From contig NZ_RFLV01000008.1 of NCBI RefSeq assembly GCF_004920405.1, positions 1 to 19,790 on the forward strand: 19,790 nucleotides of DNA, in the 5' to 3' direction. The notes under the pieces are model-generated. The model worked only from the letters and a program-made list of their open reading frames with translations, did not search any database and was not told the origin of the DNA. Shown here piece after piece: positions 13,935 through 19,790 of this stretch. The first letter of the stretch is position 1. Every line of letters starts with the position of its first letter. Made by a program: the position numbers and the translations under genes. This stretch comes from Pseudomonas leptonychotis. Lineage in GTDB: Bacteria; Pseudomonadota; Gammaproteobacteria; Pseudomonadales; Pseudomonadaceae.

Positions 13935-16025
13935 TTAGGGGTTAACGAAAGTATCTAGGGGTTCAATGCTATCTGCGCGAATTACCGCACCGAATTGCTG
14001 AATCATTTGCTGGACCAAAGGATCCTTATGAATCGATGCCTCTGCATCGCGTTGGCGATTAGCCCGTTTACGCGCCGCAGCTTGTGCAGGCGTTTCCTGC
14101 TCGGGTTTGCGCAACTCAATTAATACCTTGAGCTCGCGCCCGTGAAACTGATTGAGCGCATCGTTCAGGCGCCGCTGCTGAGTGGCGTTGAACAACGCGG
14201 ATTGCGCAGGGTCCAGGTGCAACAGCCAGTTGTCATCCGCGACACTTATCAACGTGCAGTTAGCCCCGATGCTGCCGGTCATCCCAGACAAGCCAAGCTT
14301 CGGAAACAACTCCAGCCAGTCAGCCGCCAGCCCGGTCGCAGGCTGCGCTGCCGGCAATATCTCAGGTTCGGCAGATGCCGCGCGCTCTACTGCATCAAAA
14401 TCGTAATCAAACGACTCTGCATCCATCTCGACATAGTCGTAATCGCCCAGTGGCGGCTCATCGTCATCCGTATCGGCAGACGGAGCCGGCTGCTCAATCA
14501 GTTGCGGCTCAAGCACTGCCGCTTGCGGCGGCTCGGTAGCTAGCGTGACGGGCTCCGTCACAACAACGACAGGCTCTGCGACTTCTGTAACAGACTCAGC
14601 CGTTTGAGCAACCGGCACATTAACCTGCTCATCCCAGGGCAGATCCACCACAGACGCGGATGCTTCAGGTGTAGTTGTCGCCTCAATCGGCGAAGGCTGC
14701 GCAGCGGGCTCGTTGGCCACTTCCGACGCGGGCGGCAAGGTGGCGACAGCAGCTTCAGTCGCAGCTACCGGCACTGCAGGTGCAGCTTCAACTACAGGAG
14801 CAGACGGTGCAGGCTGAGTCGCAACAGGAATGCTTGCCGGTGGCGGGATAGCCGCACCGGCCACTGGGTTGGTCGCGGAATCAGCAGTGGCCTGGCTAAC
14901 TCCCAGCGGCTTTAGTGCGACCCTAGGGGCATCATCAGTATCCGCGGGGCGGAATGCCAACATACGCAACAGCACCATTTCAAAGCCGCTTCGCGGATCC
15001 GGCGACAACGGCAGATCGCGTCGCCCAATCAAACCCATCTGATAATAAAACTGCACATCCTCGCTAGGCAGAACTCGAGCCAGTTCAAGTACCCGCTCAC
15101 GGTCACCCTGACCGTTATCCACGGCCTCAGGCAGCGCCTGGGCAATAGCCACGCGATGCAGCACATTAAGCATCTCGGACAGCACACCACTCCAATCAGG
15201 CCCCTGTTCAGCCAGATGACGCACAGCCTCAATCAAACCGCGCGCATCACCCTCAAGCAAGGCGTGCAGAACACCATAGACCTGACCATGATCAAGCGTA
15301 CCCAGCATGGCGCGCACATCGGCGGCCAGTACCTTGCCCTCACCGAAGGCAATTGCCTGATCAGTCAAGCTCATGGCATCGCGCATCGAGCCGTCAGCCG
15401 CACGACCGAGCAACCAGAGCGCATCATTTTCGAATGGAATATTTTCCGCTGCCAGAACATGGGTAAGGTGATCGACCACCCGTTCTGGCGGCATGTTCTT
15501 CAACGAAAACTGCAAGCAGCGCGACAACACCGTAACCGGCAGCTTTTGCGGATCCGTGGTCGCTAGGAGGAATTTTACATGAGGCGGTGGCTCTTCCAGG
15601 GTCTTCAACAGGGCGTTGAACGAGCTGGTGGAAAGCATGTGCACTTCGTCTATCAGGTAAACCTTGAAGCGTCCGCGGCTCGGCGAATACTGCACGTTGT
15701 CGAGCAGTTCGCGGGTGTCCTCAACCTTGGTACGGCTGGCGGCATCGACTTCGATCAGGTCGATAAAACGCCCCTCATCGATCTCTTTACAAATCGAGCA
15801 GACGCCACAAGGCGTAGAGCTGATCCCGGTCTCGCAATTCAGGCACTTGGCAATAATCCGCGCAATTGTAGTCTTGCCCACACCACGAGTGCCCGTGAAC
15901 AAATAGGCATGGTGCAATCGTTGGCTATCAAGCGCATTGATCAGCGCCTTGAGCACATGCGTCTGACCAACCATTTCGTTGAACGAGCGCGGACGCCACT
16001 TGCGTGCAAGAACCTGATAACTCAT
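13935..16025 (-). CDS. dnaX: DNA polymerase III subunit tau (clamp loader)
   Basis: DnaX is the ATPase motor of the clamp loader and, as tau, links the polymerase core to the helicase. The 696-residue protein has Walker A GTRGVGKT (45-52), zinc ligands C64, C73, C76 and C79, and Walker B LIDEVH (124-129). A long Pro/Ala/Glu/Val-rich linker spans about 355-515 and includes an acidic patch (DTDDDEPPLGDYDY). The C-terminal tau domain follows. I see no A-AAA-AAG slippery heptamer, so a frameshift-made gamma form as in E. coli is not supported. The SD is poor. It starts the dnaX-ybaB-recR operon; no clear promoter is visible upstream. Confidence 0.97.
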   Translation of the reverse strand: MSYQVLARKWRPRSFNEMVGQTHVLKALINALDSQRLHHAYLFTGTRGVGKTTIARIIAKCLNCETGISSTPCGVCSICKEIDEGRFIDLIEVDAASRTKVEDTRELLDNVQYSPSRGRFKVYLIDEVHMLSTSSFNALLKTLEEPPPHVKFLLATTDPQKLPVTVLSRCLQFSLKNMPPERVVDHLTHVLAAENIPFENDALWLLGRAADGSMRDAMSLTDQAIAFGEGKVLAADVRAMLGTLDHGQVYGVLHALLEGDARGLIEAVRHLAEQGPDWSGVLSEMLNVLHRVAIAQALPEAVDNGQGDRERVLELARVLPSEDVQFYYQMGLIGRRDLPLSPDPRSGFEMVLLRMLAFRPADTDDAPRVALKPLGVSQATADSATNPVAGAAIPPPASIPVATQPAPSAPVVEAAPAVPVAATEAAVATLPPASEVANEPAAQPSPIEATTTPEASASVVDLPWDEQVNVPVAQTAESVTEVAEPVVVVTEPVTLATEPPQAAVLEPQLIEQPAPSADTDDDEPPLGDYDYVEMDAESFDYDFDAVERAASAEPEILPAAQPATGLAADWLELFPKLGLSGMTGSIGANCTLISVADDNWLLHLDPAQSALFNATQQRRLNDALNQFHGRELKVLIELRKPEQETPAQAAARKRANRQRDAEASIHKDPLVQQMIQQFGAVIRADSIEPLDTFVNP

Positions 16026-16487
16026 CGAAACCCGTCACGAGAGGAAAGCAAAAGTGGGGCTAATCCTAACGGAGCATGGGCCAAATTGCATCCAATGCGC
16101 AGCCCGAGAATGACCAGCCTTCAGCATTGGCCACAAATAAGCTGGATAAAATTTAACCAGCCAGGTATCATCTGCACCGTTCGTACCACGCTGTAAGTCA
16201 ATTAGGCCTTTTGGCCCCCTCGATGGTTTCCAGGTAAGAGCGCATCACCTACGGGTAATGCCGCACAGCTCTAACCCATATCCCAACCTGCTGACTGATC
16301 TGGCTGTCCCGCGCAAGCGCTGACTCAAGCCCGCCTCCGACGTACCAACCCGCACACTGTAACCTCTCGGGGAACTTGTGCGCGCAGTCCAGCTCCTACT
16401 TACACATGCAATCGACATATTAAGTCGACAGCCTGGAGCTTTATTTAGCGCAATGACGCGCCCGCTGTTTTAGGAAACACCAAAAAA
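16026..16487. other. Gene-free region between dnaX and the small plus-strand genes
   Basis: 462 bp with no convincing gene. It must hold the dnaX promoter (minus strand), though I cannot pick one. At 16391-16440 a nested inverted repeat (AGCTCC/GGAGCT outside, TCGAC/GTCGA inside with a 7-nt loop) is followed by TTTATTT on the plus strand. This could be a terminator of an unannotated small RNA or a leader structure for the gene at 16488. Confidence 0.35.
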
Positions 16488-16709
16488 ATGAACACTCAAC
16501 ACCAAATTCAGGATGCCATTCGCACCCTCTCCAGTGCATTTGCACCGCTTGACTGCCGCATCCTGGCTGCTCGCAAAGGCAGCTTCAGTTTCACCATCGT
16601 CAACGATGCCGGCATCGCCAAGCACAGCCAGCGCCTGTACCCCGGCCAATACAGCGGCGTACACCTTGAGCAGGTTATCGAGCGTGCCCGACAGTCACTC
16701 GCAGCCTGA
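16488..16709 (+). CDS. Small hypothetical protein, possible DUF3509 relative
   Basis: A 73-residue soluble protein of unknown function with no signal peptide. It has an FAPLD segment near residue 18-22, a beta-like middle (SFSFTIVNDAG) and a C-terminal helix (LEQVIERARQSLAA). This layout resembles the DUF3509-like protein encoded just downstream. AGGA lies 12 nt before the ATG, which is a long spacing. The coding-like composition and the paired downstream gene support it being real. Confidence 0.65.
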   Translation: MNTQHQIQDAIRTLSSAFAPLDCRILAARKGSFSFTIVNDAGIAKHSQRLYPGQYSGVHLEQVIERARQSLAA

Positions 16710-16740
16710 TTACAGAGAACTACGAACCATCATGCATCTT

Positions 16741-16772
16741 TGAGGTCTGAAGCTATCAACCTCAGGATGGAG
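16741..16772 (+). promoter_or_regulatory. Hairpin abutting the ribosome-binding site of the DUF3509-like gene
   Basis: TGAGGT (16741-16746) can pair with ACCTCA (16759-16764) around a 12-nt loop, ending on the first base of AGGATGGAG, which carries the SD. It could tune translation of the second gene or separate the two messages. The stem is only 6 bp. Confidence 0.35.
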
Positions 16773-16779
16773 CATGGTC

Positions 16780-17067
16780 ATGGACAATATTAACCGCGAA
16801 CTCGTTGAACAGCTGTTTGCCCCACTGCGCGCCACATTCAGCTCACCCCGCCCTGATGGCGGGGTCGTCCTCTCCCTACTTGATGCCAGTGACGCCACCG
16901 CATACAGCCGTGTGCTCAGCACAGCGCAGCGCACCGACCCACAAGCCTTCGCTCAAAGCCTGGAAGACATCCGCCTGGAACTCGCCATGCGCTCCGGCAG
17001 CATCCCAGCGGATATGCGTAAAGCACTGAAGGAACAGGACAGCGTACTTAGCTATCACACAAGCTAA
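16780..17067 (+). CDS. DUF3509-like small protein
   Basis: A 95-residue protein with the pattern I associate with the Pseudomonas DUF3509 family: LFAPL, then PRPDGGVVLSLLD, YSRVLSTAQ and a helix LEDIRLELAM. Function is unknown. I place the start at ATG 16780, with GGAG 7 nt upstream; ATG 16774 (AGGA 6 nt upstream) would add only Met-Val. It lies 70 bp after the first small gene on the same strand. A GC-rich hairpin without a T tract follows (17079-17098). Confidence 0.78.
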   Translation: MDNINRELVEQLFAPLRATFSSPRPDGGVVLSLLDASDATAYSRVLSTAQRTDPQAFAQSLEDIRLELAMRSGSIPADMRKALKEQDSVLSYHTS

Positions 17068-17078
17068 GAGCCACCAGC

Positions 17079-17098
17079 GCCCTGCTTGACAGCAGGGC
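17079..17098 (+). terminator. Terminator-like hairpin after the DUF3509-like gene
   Basis: GCCCTGCT-tgac-AGCAGGGC is a perfect 8-bp stem starting 12 bp after the stop. No T tract follows, so intrinsic termination would be weak. Confidence 0.5.
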
Positions 17099-17329
17099 CA
17101 CCTACGCAACGCTCAAAATTAGCCGCATACTCGCGCAAGGCCATGTTCGTAAGAACTTAGTCGGCCAACAGTTTAAGCCAAGATACCGGCAGTTAAGCCC
17201 AGGAGCGTTATAAGCTAACGCGCAATGGCCACGCTAAAACTCACCGCAATGAGTGCGCAAACAGAAAGGAATTTAAGTGAGAACTGCAGAGCGACTTAAA
17301 GGAATAAGTCGGCGCATCAGGATATTGGA

Positions 17330-17439
17330 GGCAACCCTACCAGCCACACCTCGGCACACAATGTCACCGCTGCGGCTGCTCCCTTCCAGGCCTGACCGGG
17401 TTCACGGCTGATCGTTGCGAGGGGACCGGCAGGGCCACC
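17330..17439 (-). ncRNA. ffs: 4.5S RNA (bacterial small SRP RNA)
   Basis: The minus strand contains the conserved SRP domain IV, including GGTCAGGCCTGGAAGG followed by GAGCAGCC with the GGAA tetraloop that binds Ffh M-domain. The two ends, GGTGGCCCTGCCGG and its partner in 17330-17345, pair almost continuously, giving a ~110-nt rod as in E. coli 4.5S RNA. A sigma70 promoter lies upstream. The ends are inferred from pairing, so they may be off by a few bases. No clear T-rich terminator is visible. Confidence 0.95.
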
Positions 17440-17470
17440 ATAACGCAGCTCACTAGAAGCGAGCCGCGCC

Positions 17471-17498
17471 ATTGTACCCGCTTACCTCTAAGTTACAA
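17471..17498 (-). promoter_or_regulatory. Sigma70 promoter of ffs
   Basis: On the minus strand, TTGTAA (17498-17493), a 16-bp spacer and TACAAT (17476-17471). Transcription would begin near 17464, leaving a ~24-nt leader before the mature 5' end. E. coli 4.5S RNA also has a ~24-nt leader, removed by RNase P. Confidence 0.8.
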
Positions 17499-17531
17499 CC
17501 GTTTCAAACACTTAGCCCAATCAAACGTACG

Positions 17532-19166
17532 CTAGACACGAAACCGACCAACCAACTGAGTCAGTCCATGCGACAACTCAGAAAGCCTTTGGCTGGCCTG
17601 AGCACTTTGCTCGGAGGTTTGTGCGGCCTCATTAGAAAGATCGCGAATATCACTGATGTTCCGCGCGATTTCCTCAGTCACGCTGCTCTGCTCTTCGCAA
17701 GCAGTTGCGATCTGCGCGGTCATATCATTGATACGCTGCACAGAGTCACTCGTGTCAGTAAGCGCCTGATCTACGCCTGCCGCCTGCTCAACACTCTGGC
17801 GCGCCTTACTGCTCCCTGAGTGAGTCGCCTTAACAGCATTCTGCACTCCAATTTGCAAACGCTCGATCATCGCCTGGATGTCTTTGGTCGACTCTTGCGT
17901 GCGCGCCGCCAATGCACGCACTTCATCTGCTACAACCGCGAAACCACGCCCCTGCTCTCCAGCTCGAGCGGCTTCAATAGCTGCATTTAACGCCAATAGG
18001 TTGGTTTGTTCAGCAATCCCTCTGATTACAGCTAATACCGCACCGATATTAGAGGCTTCTTGCTCAAGGGTTTGAATCGTTGCAGAAGCACTTTCCACCT
18101 CTTGTGCTAACTGACGAATCGAACTAATTGTGGCACCGACAACGCGCGCACCTTCTCGTGATTGAGCTTCAGCGCTACGAGCTGCGTCAGCTGCATTCTG
18201 TGCATTGCGCGCAACCTCATGCACAGCAGAGCTCATCTCAGTTGCTGCTGTGCTGACCTGATCGACTGCCGCATGCTCACTGCTAATCAATCGATCATTA
18301 GCTGCGGCCATGCCTGCCAAGCTTTGCGCAGAACGTTCGACCTCACCGGTAACCCGCCCAACCTCCTTGATTAACGGTTGCAACTTATCGAGAAAGCGGT
18401 TGAACGCGTGACTGAGCTTGCCCAACTCATCATTAGACAAAACGTCCAGACGCACTCGCAGATCGCCATCACCATCAGCAATCTGCTCAATTCGGTTAAG
18501 TAGCTTGTGCAGTGGCCGGGTAACCAGGATTGGGAAGCCAACCACCAACACAAAACAAACACCCAAACCGATGGCCACAATCACTCCCTGCTGCCAACTT
18601 AGCGTCTCGCCCAACTCAATGGCAGCAAGCCCTTCGGCATTAGCGGCCACATCATCCATCTCTCCTAACTTGTCGATAGCGGTGCGCATTATTTCAAACT
18701 GCTCTTCGCTACTGCCAAAACTTAACGCACTAGCTGCTTGAGGGTCACTGGTCGCCAACTGCAGAACCTTATTCGAGGTTGCTTTCCATCGCTCAAACCC
18801 CACATCAAACTGCTCAACCAGTTGCATTGCCTCACTACCAGGTTGCATATTCGCGAATTTATGAACGCGCTCATAAGCCTGCTGCAGATTTTCTATATGA
18901 GCCGCAGTTAATGCATCCGCATGCGCGCCCACCCCTTCATCGAGTAAGCTGCGCTCAGCAACAAAAGCTTGATAAAGGTCGCGATCTGCATTCAACAGCA
19001 AACTAATACCTGGCAAATAACGATTAGTCAGCTTCATGCTGGAGTCTGCGACTTGACTTATACCTCGCATCCCAAGAACGCCCATAGAAACCAGCAAGAC
19101 CGCCAACAACAAAATTGGCAGCGCGATCTTCCAACGAAACCCTAAATCAGCAAAGGCACGCAGCAT
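17532..19166 (-). CDS. Methyl-accepting chemotaxis protein
   Basis: A 544-residue inner-membrane chemoreceptor. It has TM1 at ~14-34, a ~160-residue periplasmic domain of mostly helical, four-helix-bundle look (35-193), TM2 at ~194-216, HAMP at ~217-270 and a long signalling coiled coil. The hairpin tip is highly conserved ([20 protein letters not shown], 386-405). It lacks a C-terminal CheR-tethering pentapeptide and ends in QLVGRFRV. The ligand is unknown. The start at 19166 has GGAG 7 nt upstream and begins [13 protein letters not shown]; the open frame continues 56 codons further up but without family similarity. It appears richer in A/T-ending codons than dnaX or apt. Confidence 0.95.
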   Translation of the reverse strand: MLRAFADLGFRWKIALPILLLAVLLVSMGVLGMRGISQVADSSMKLTNRYLPGISLLLNADRDLYQAFVAERSLLDEGVGAHADALTAAHIENLQQAYERVHKFANMQPGSEAMQLVEQFDVGFERWKATSNKVLQLATSDPQAASALSFGSSEEQFEIMRTAIDKLGEMDDVAANAEGLAAIELGETLSWQQGVIVAIGLGVCFVLVVGFPILVTRPLHKLLNRIEQIADGDGDLRVRLDVLSNDELGKLSHAFNRFLDKLQPLIKEVGRVTGEVERSAQSLAGMAAANDRLISSEHAAVDQVSTAATEMSSAVHEVARNAQNAADAARSAEAQSREGARVVGATISSIRQLAQEVESASATIQTLEQEASNIGAVLAVIRGIAEQTNLLALNAAIEAARAGEQGRGFAVVADEVRALAARTQESTKDIQAMIERLQIGVQNAVKATHSGSSKARQSVEQAAGVDQALTDTSDSVQRINDMTAQIATACEEQSSVTEEIARNISDIRDLSNEAAQTSEQSAQASQRLSELSHGLTQLVGRFRV

Positions 19167-19327
19167 TCTGGCTCTCCTCGAGAATGACCAAGACCCATCA
19201 GCATAGATCATCCCCTGCAGACTGGACTCAGGCTCATCCTCGCTAATTGGAAATGACATGTGCTCACTTCGAACAGTCAGGTAGCTTGATCCACCAACCT
19301 CCATATCCATCCAAAAGGAGTTGCACC

Positions 19328-19606
19328 ATGGCAATGACGAAAGATCAATTGATTAGCGATATTGCGGAAGCCATAGATACACCGAAGAGCACCGTACGCG
19401 CAGCGCTTGAACAGCTGAGCGAGATTGTCTGTGATGCACTGGAAAACGGTGATGAAATCACTCTGCCTGGTATTGGCAAACTCAAAGTGAGCGAGCGCCC
19501 GGCCCGCACCGGCCGCAATCCTAAAACAGGCCAGCCTTTGCAAATTTCGGCGAAGAAAGTCGTTAAGTACGTACCCGCAAAAGCACTGAGCGACGCTATA
19601 AACTGA
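19328..19606 (+). CDS. HU-family DNA-binding protein
   Basis: A 92-residue HU-type histone-like protein, full length. It has the N-terminal helices [15 protein letters not shown] and the DNA-gripping arm with [10 protein letters not shown] (61-70), preceded by the conserved LPGIGKLKV. It binds and bends DNA without strong sequence preference in the nucleoid. AGGAG lies 7 nt before the ATG; the in-frame upstream extension to 19247 is not family-like. It reads divergently from the chemoreceptor gene and ends in its own terminator. It is one of several HU paralogues expected in Pseudomonas; which one is uncertain. Confidence 0.95.
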   Translation: MAMTKDQLISDIAEAIDTPKSTVRAALEQLSEIVCDALENGDEITLPGIGKLKVSERPARTGRNPKTGQPLQISAKKVVKYVPAKALSDAIN

Positions 19607-19613
19607 ACTGGAG

Positions 19614-19636
19614 TGCGCTCAATACGAGCGCATTTT
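19614..19636 (+). terminator. Intrinsic terminator of the HU gene
   Basis: TGCGCTC-aatac-GAGCGCA, a 7-bp stem with a 5-nt loop, is followed by TTTT. It begins 7 bp after the stop codon. Confidence 0.85.
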
Positions 19637-19668
19637 CGCGACGGGGTTAATTTTTCTAAGAAAAAAGT

Positions 19669-19702
19669 AAAACCCCCGACCAGTTTCCTGATCGGGGGTT
19701 TT
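19669..19702. terminator. Terminator of the rRNA operon (works toward the minus strand, near symmetric)
   Basis: AAAACCCCCGA (19669-19679) pairs with TCGGGGGTTTT (19692-19702), with an inner CAG/CTG pairing. On the minus strand it is followed by TTTTACTTTTTT, so it ends the 5S/rRNA transcript. On the plus strand it is a backup stop for the HU transcript. Confidence 0.92.
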
Positions 19703-19710
19703 GGTGTAGG

Positions 19711-19790
19711 TGCTTGACGATGACCTACTCTCACATGGGGAAACCCCACACTACCATCGGCGATGCATCGTTTCACTACTGAGTTCGGGA
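19711..19790 (-). rRNA. rrf: 5S ribosomal RNA, 3' part (partial)
   Basis: The complement of these bases matches the 3' two-thirds of Pseudomonas 5S rRNA: it includes TCCCGAACTCAGTAGTGAAA, then GATGGTAGTGTGGGGTTTCC, and ends ...GTAGGTCATCGTCAAGCA. The gene runs off the right edge. Orientation implies the rest of an rRNA operon (23S, tRNAs, 16S) lies to the right, reading toward this window. Confidence 0.96.

Noticed and set aside
14142..14915. Plus-strand open frames across the dnaX linker
   Set aside because: They are opposite a low-complexity Pro/Ala/Glu linker, Arg-rich by composition, and have no ribosome site or motif.
19167..19334. 56-codon in-frame extension of the chemoreceptor
   Set aside because: The start at 19166 has a good ribosome site and leads straight into the first membrane helix; the extension overlaps the HU start and has no family match.
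1..19790. CRISPR array, tRNA genes, prophage or toxin-antitoxin pair
   Set aside because: No regularly spaced direct repeats, tRNA cloverleaf, phage genes or recognisable toxin-antitoxin genes were seen. This was a reading by eye only.

Overview
The window looks like a core chromosomal segment of a Pseudomonas species. The anaerobic regulator, HemN, RecR and DnaX proteins read as typical Pseudomonas orthologues. From memory, the gene order hemN - small coiled-coil gene - anr - apt ... TetR / flavin monooxygenase / SDR ... acyl-CoA dehydrogenase - recR - ybaB - dnaX - ffs matches the P. aeruginosa PAO1 region around PA1531-PA1546; no alignment was run. Base composition is moderately GC-rich, and the chemoreceptor region near the right end appears somewhat AT-richer.

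Left part (1-3.6 kb): the 3' end of an IS3-family insertion sequence stops 25 bp before a perfect Anr/FNR box that drives hemN (anaerobic haem synthesis). A convergent, uncharacterised coiled-coil gene follows, then anr itself (the Fe-S oxygen sensor that would bind that box) and apt (adenine salvage). Next (3.8-7.1 kb) come a PF10118-type predicted metal-dependent hydrolase, a CPA2 cation/proton antiporter with a C-terminal TrkA-N domain, and a TetR/FabR-like repressor.

Middle (7.1-11.6 kb): the TetR gene is divergent from a two-gene operon, a type I Baeyer-Villiger-type flavin monooxygenase and a short-chain dehydrogenase that overlap by 4 nt. The shared promoter carries an elaborate nested inverted repeat with two 7-2-7 operators 20 bp apart. 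A thiol-peroxide defence pair (ohrR, ohr) and a cold-shock protein gene follow, each closed by a clear intrinsic terminator except ohrR.

Right part (11.6-19.8 kb), mostly minus strand: an acyl-CoA dehydrogenase with a palindrome filling its promoter spacer, then the dnaX-ybaB-recR operon (clamp loader, nucleoid-associated protein, recombination repair). After these come two small plus-strand genes (the second DUF3509-like), the 4.5S SRP RNA gene (ffs) with a readable sigma70 promoter, a methyl-accepting chemotaxis protein, a divergent HU-family gene, and the 3' end of a 5S rRNA on the minus strand with its terminator. This implies an rRNA operon beyond the right edge.

Most of this is ordinary core genome. 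I see no clear new multi-gene system. The signals most worth a second look are regulatory: the double TetR operator, the palindrome in the acyl-CoA dehydrogenase promoter, the IS end beside the Anr-controlled hemN promoter, the terminator embedded in the antiporter's 3' end, the palindromes around ohrR/ohr, and the pair of small, possibly paralogous proteins upstream of ffs.
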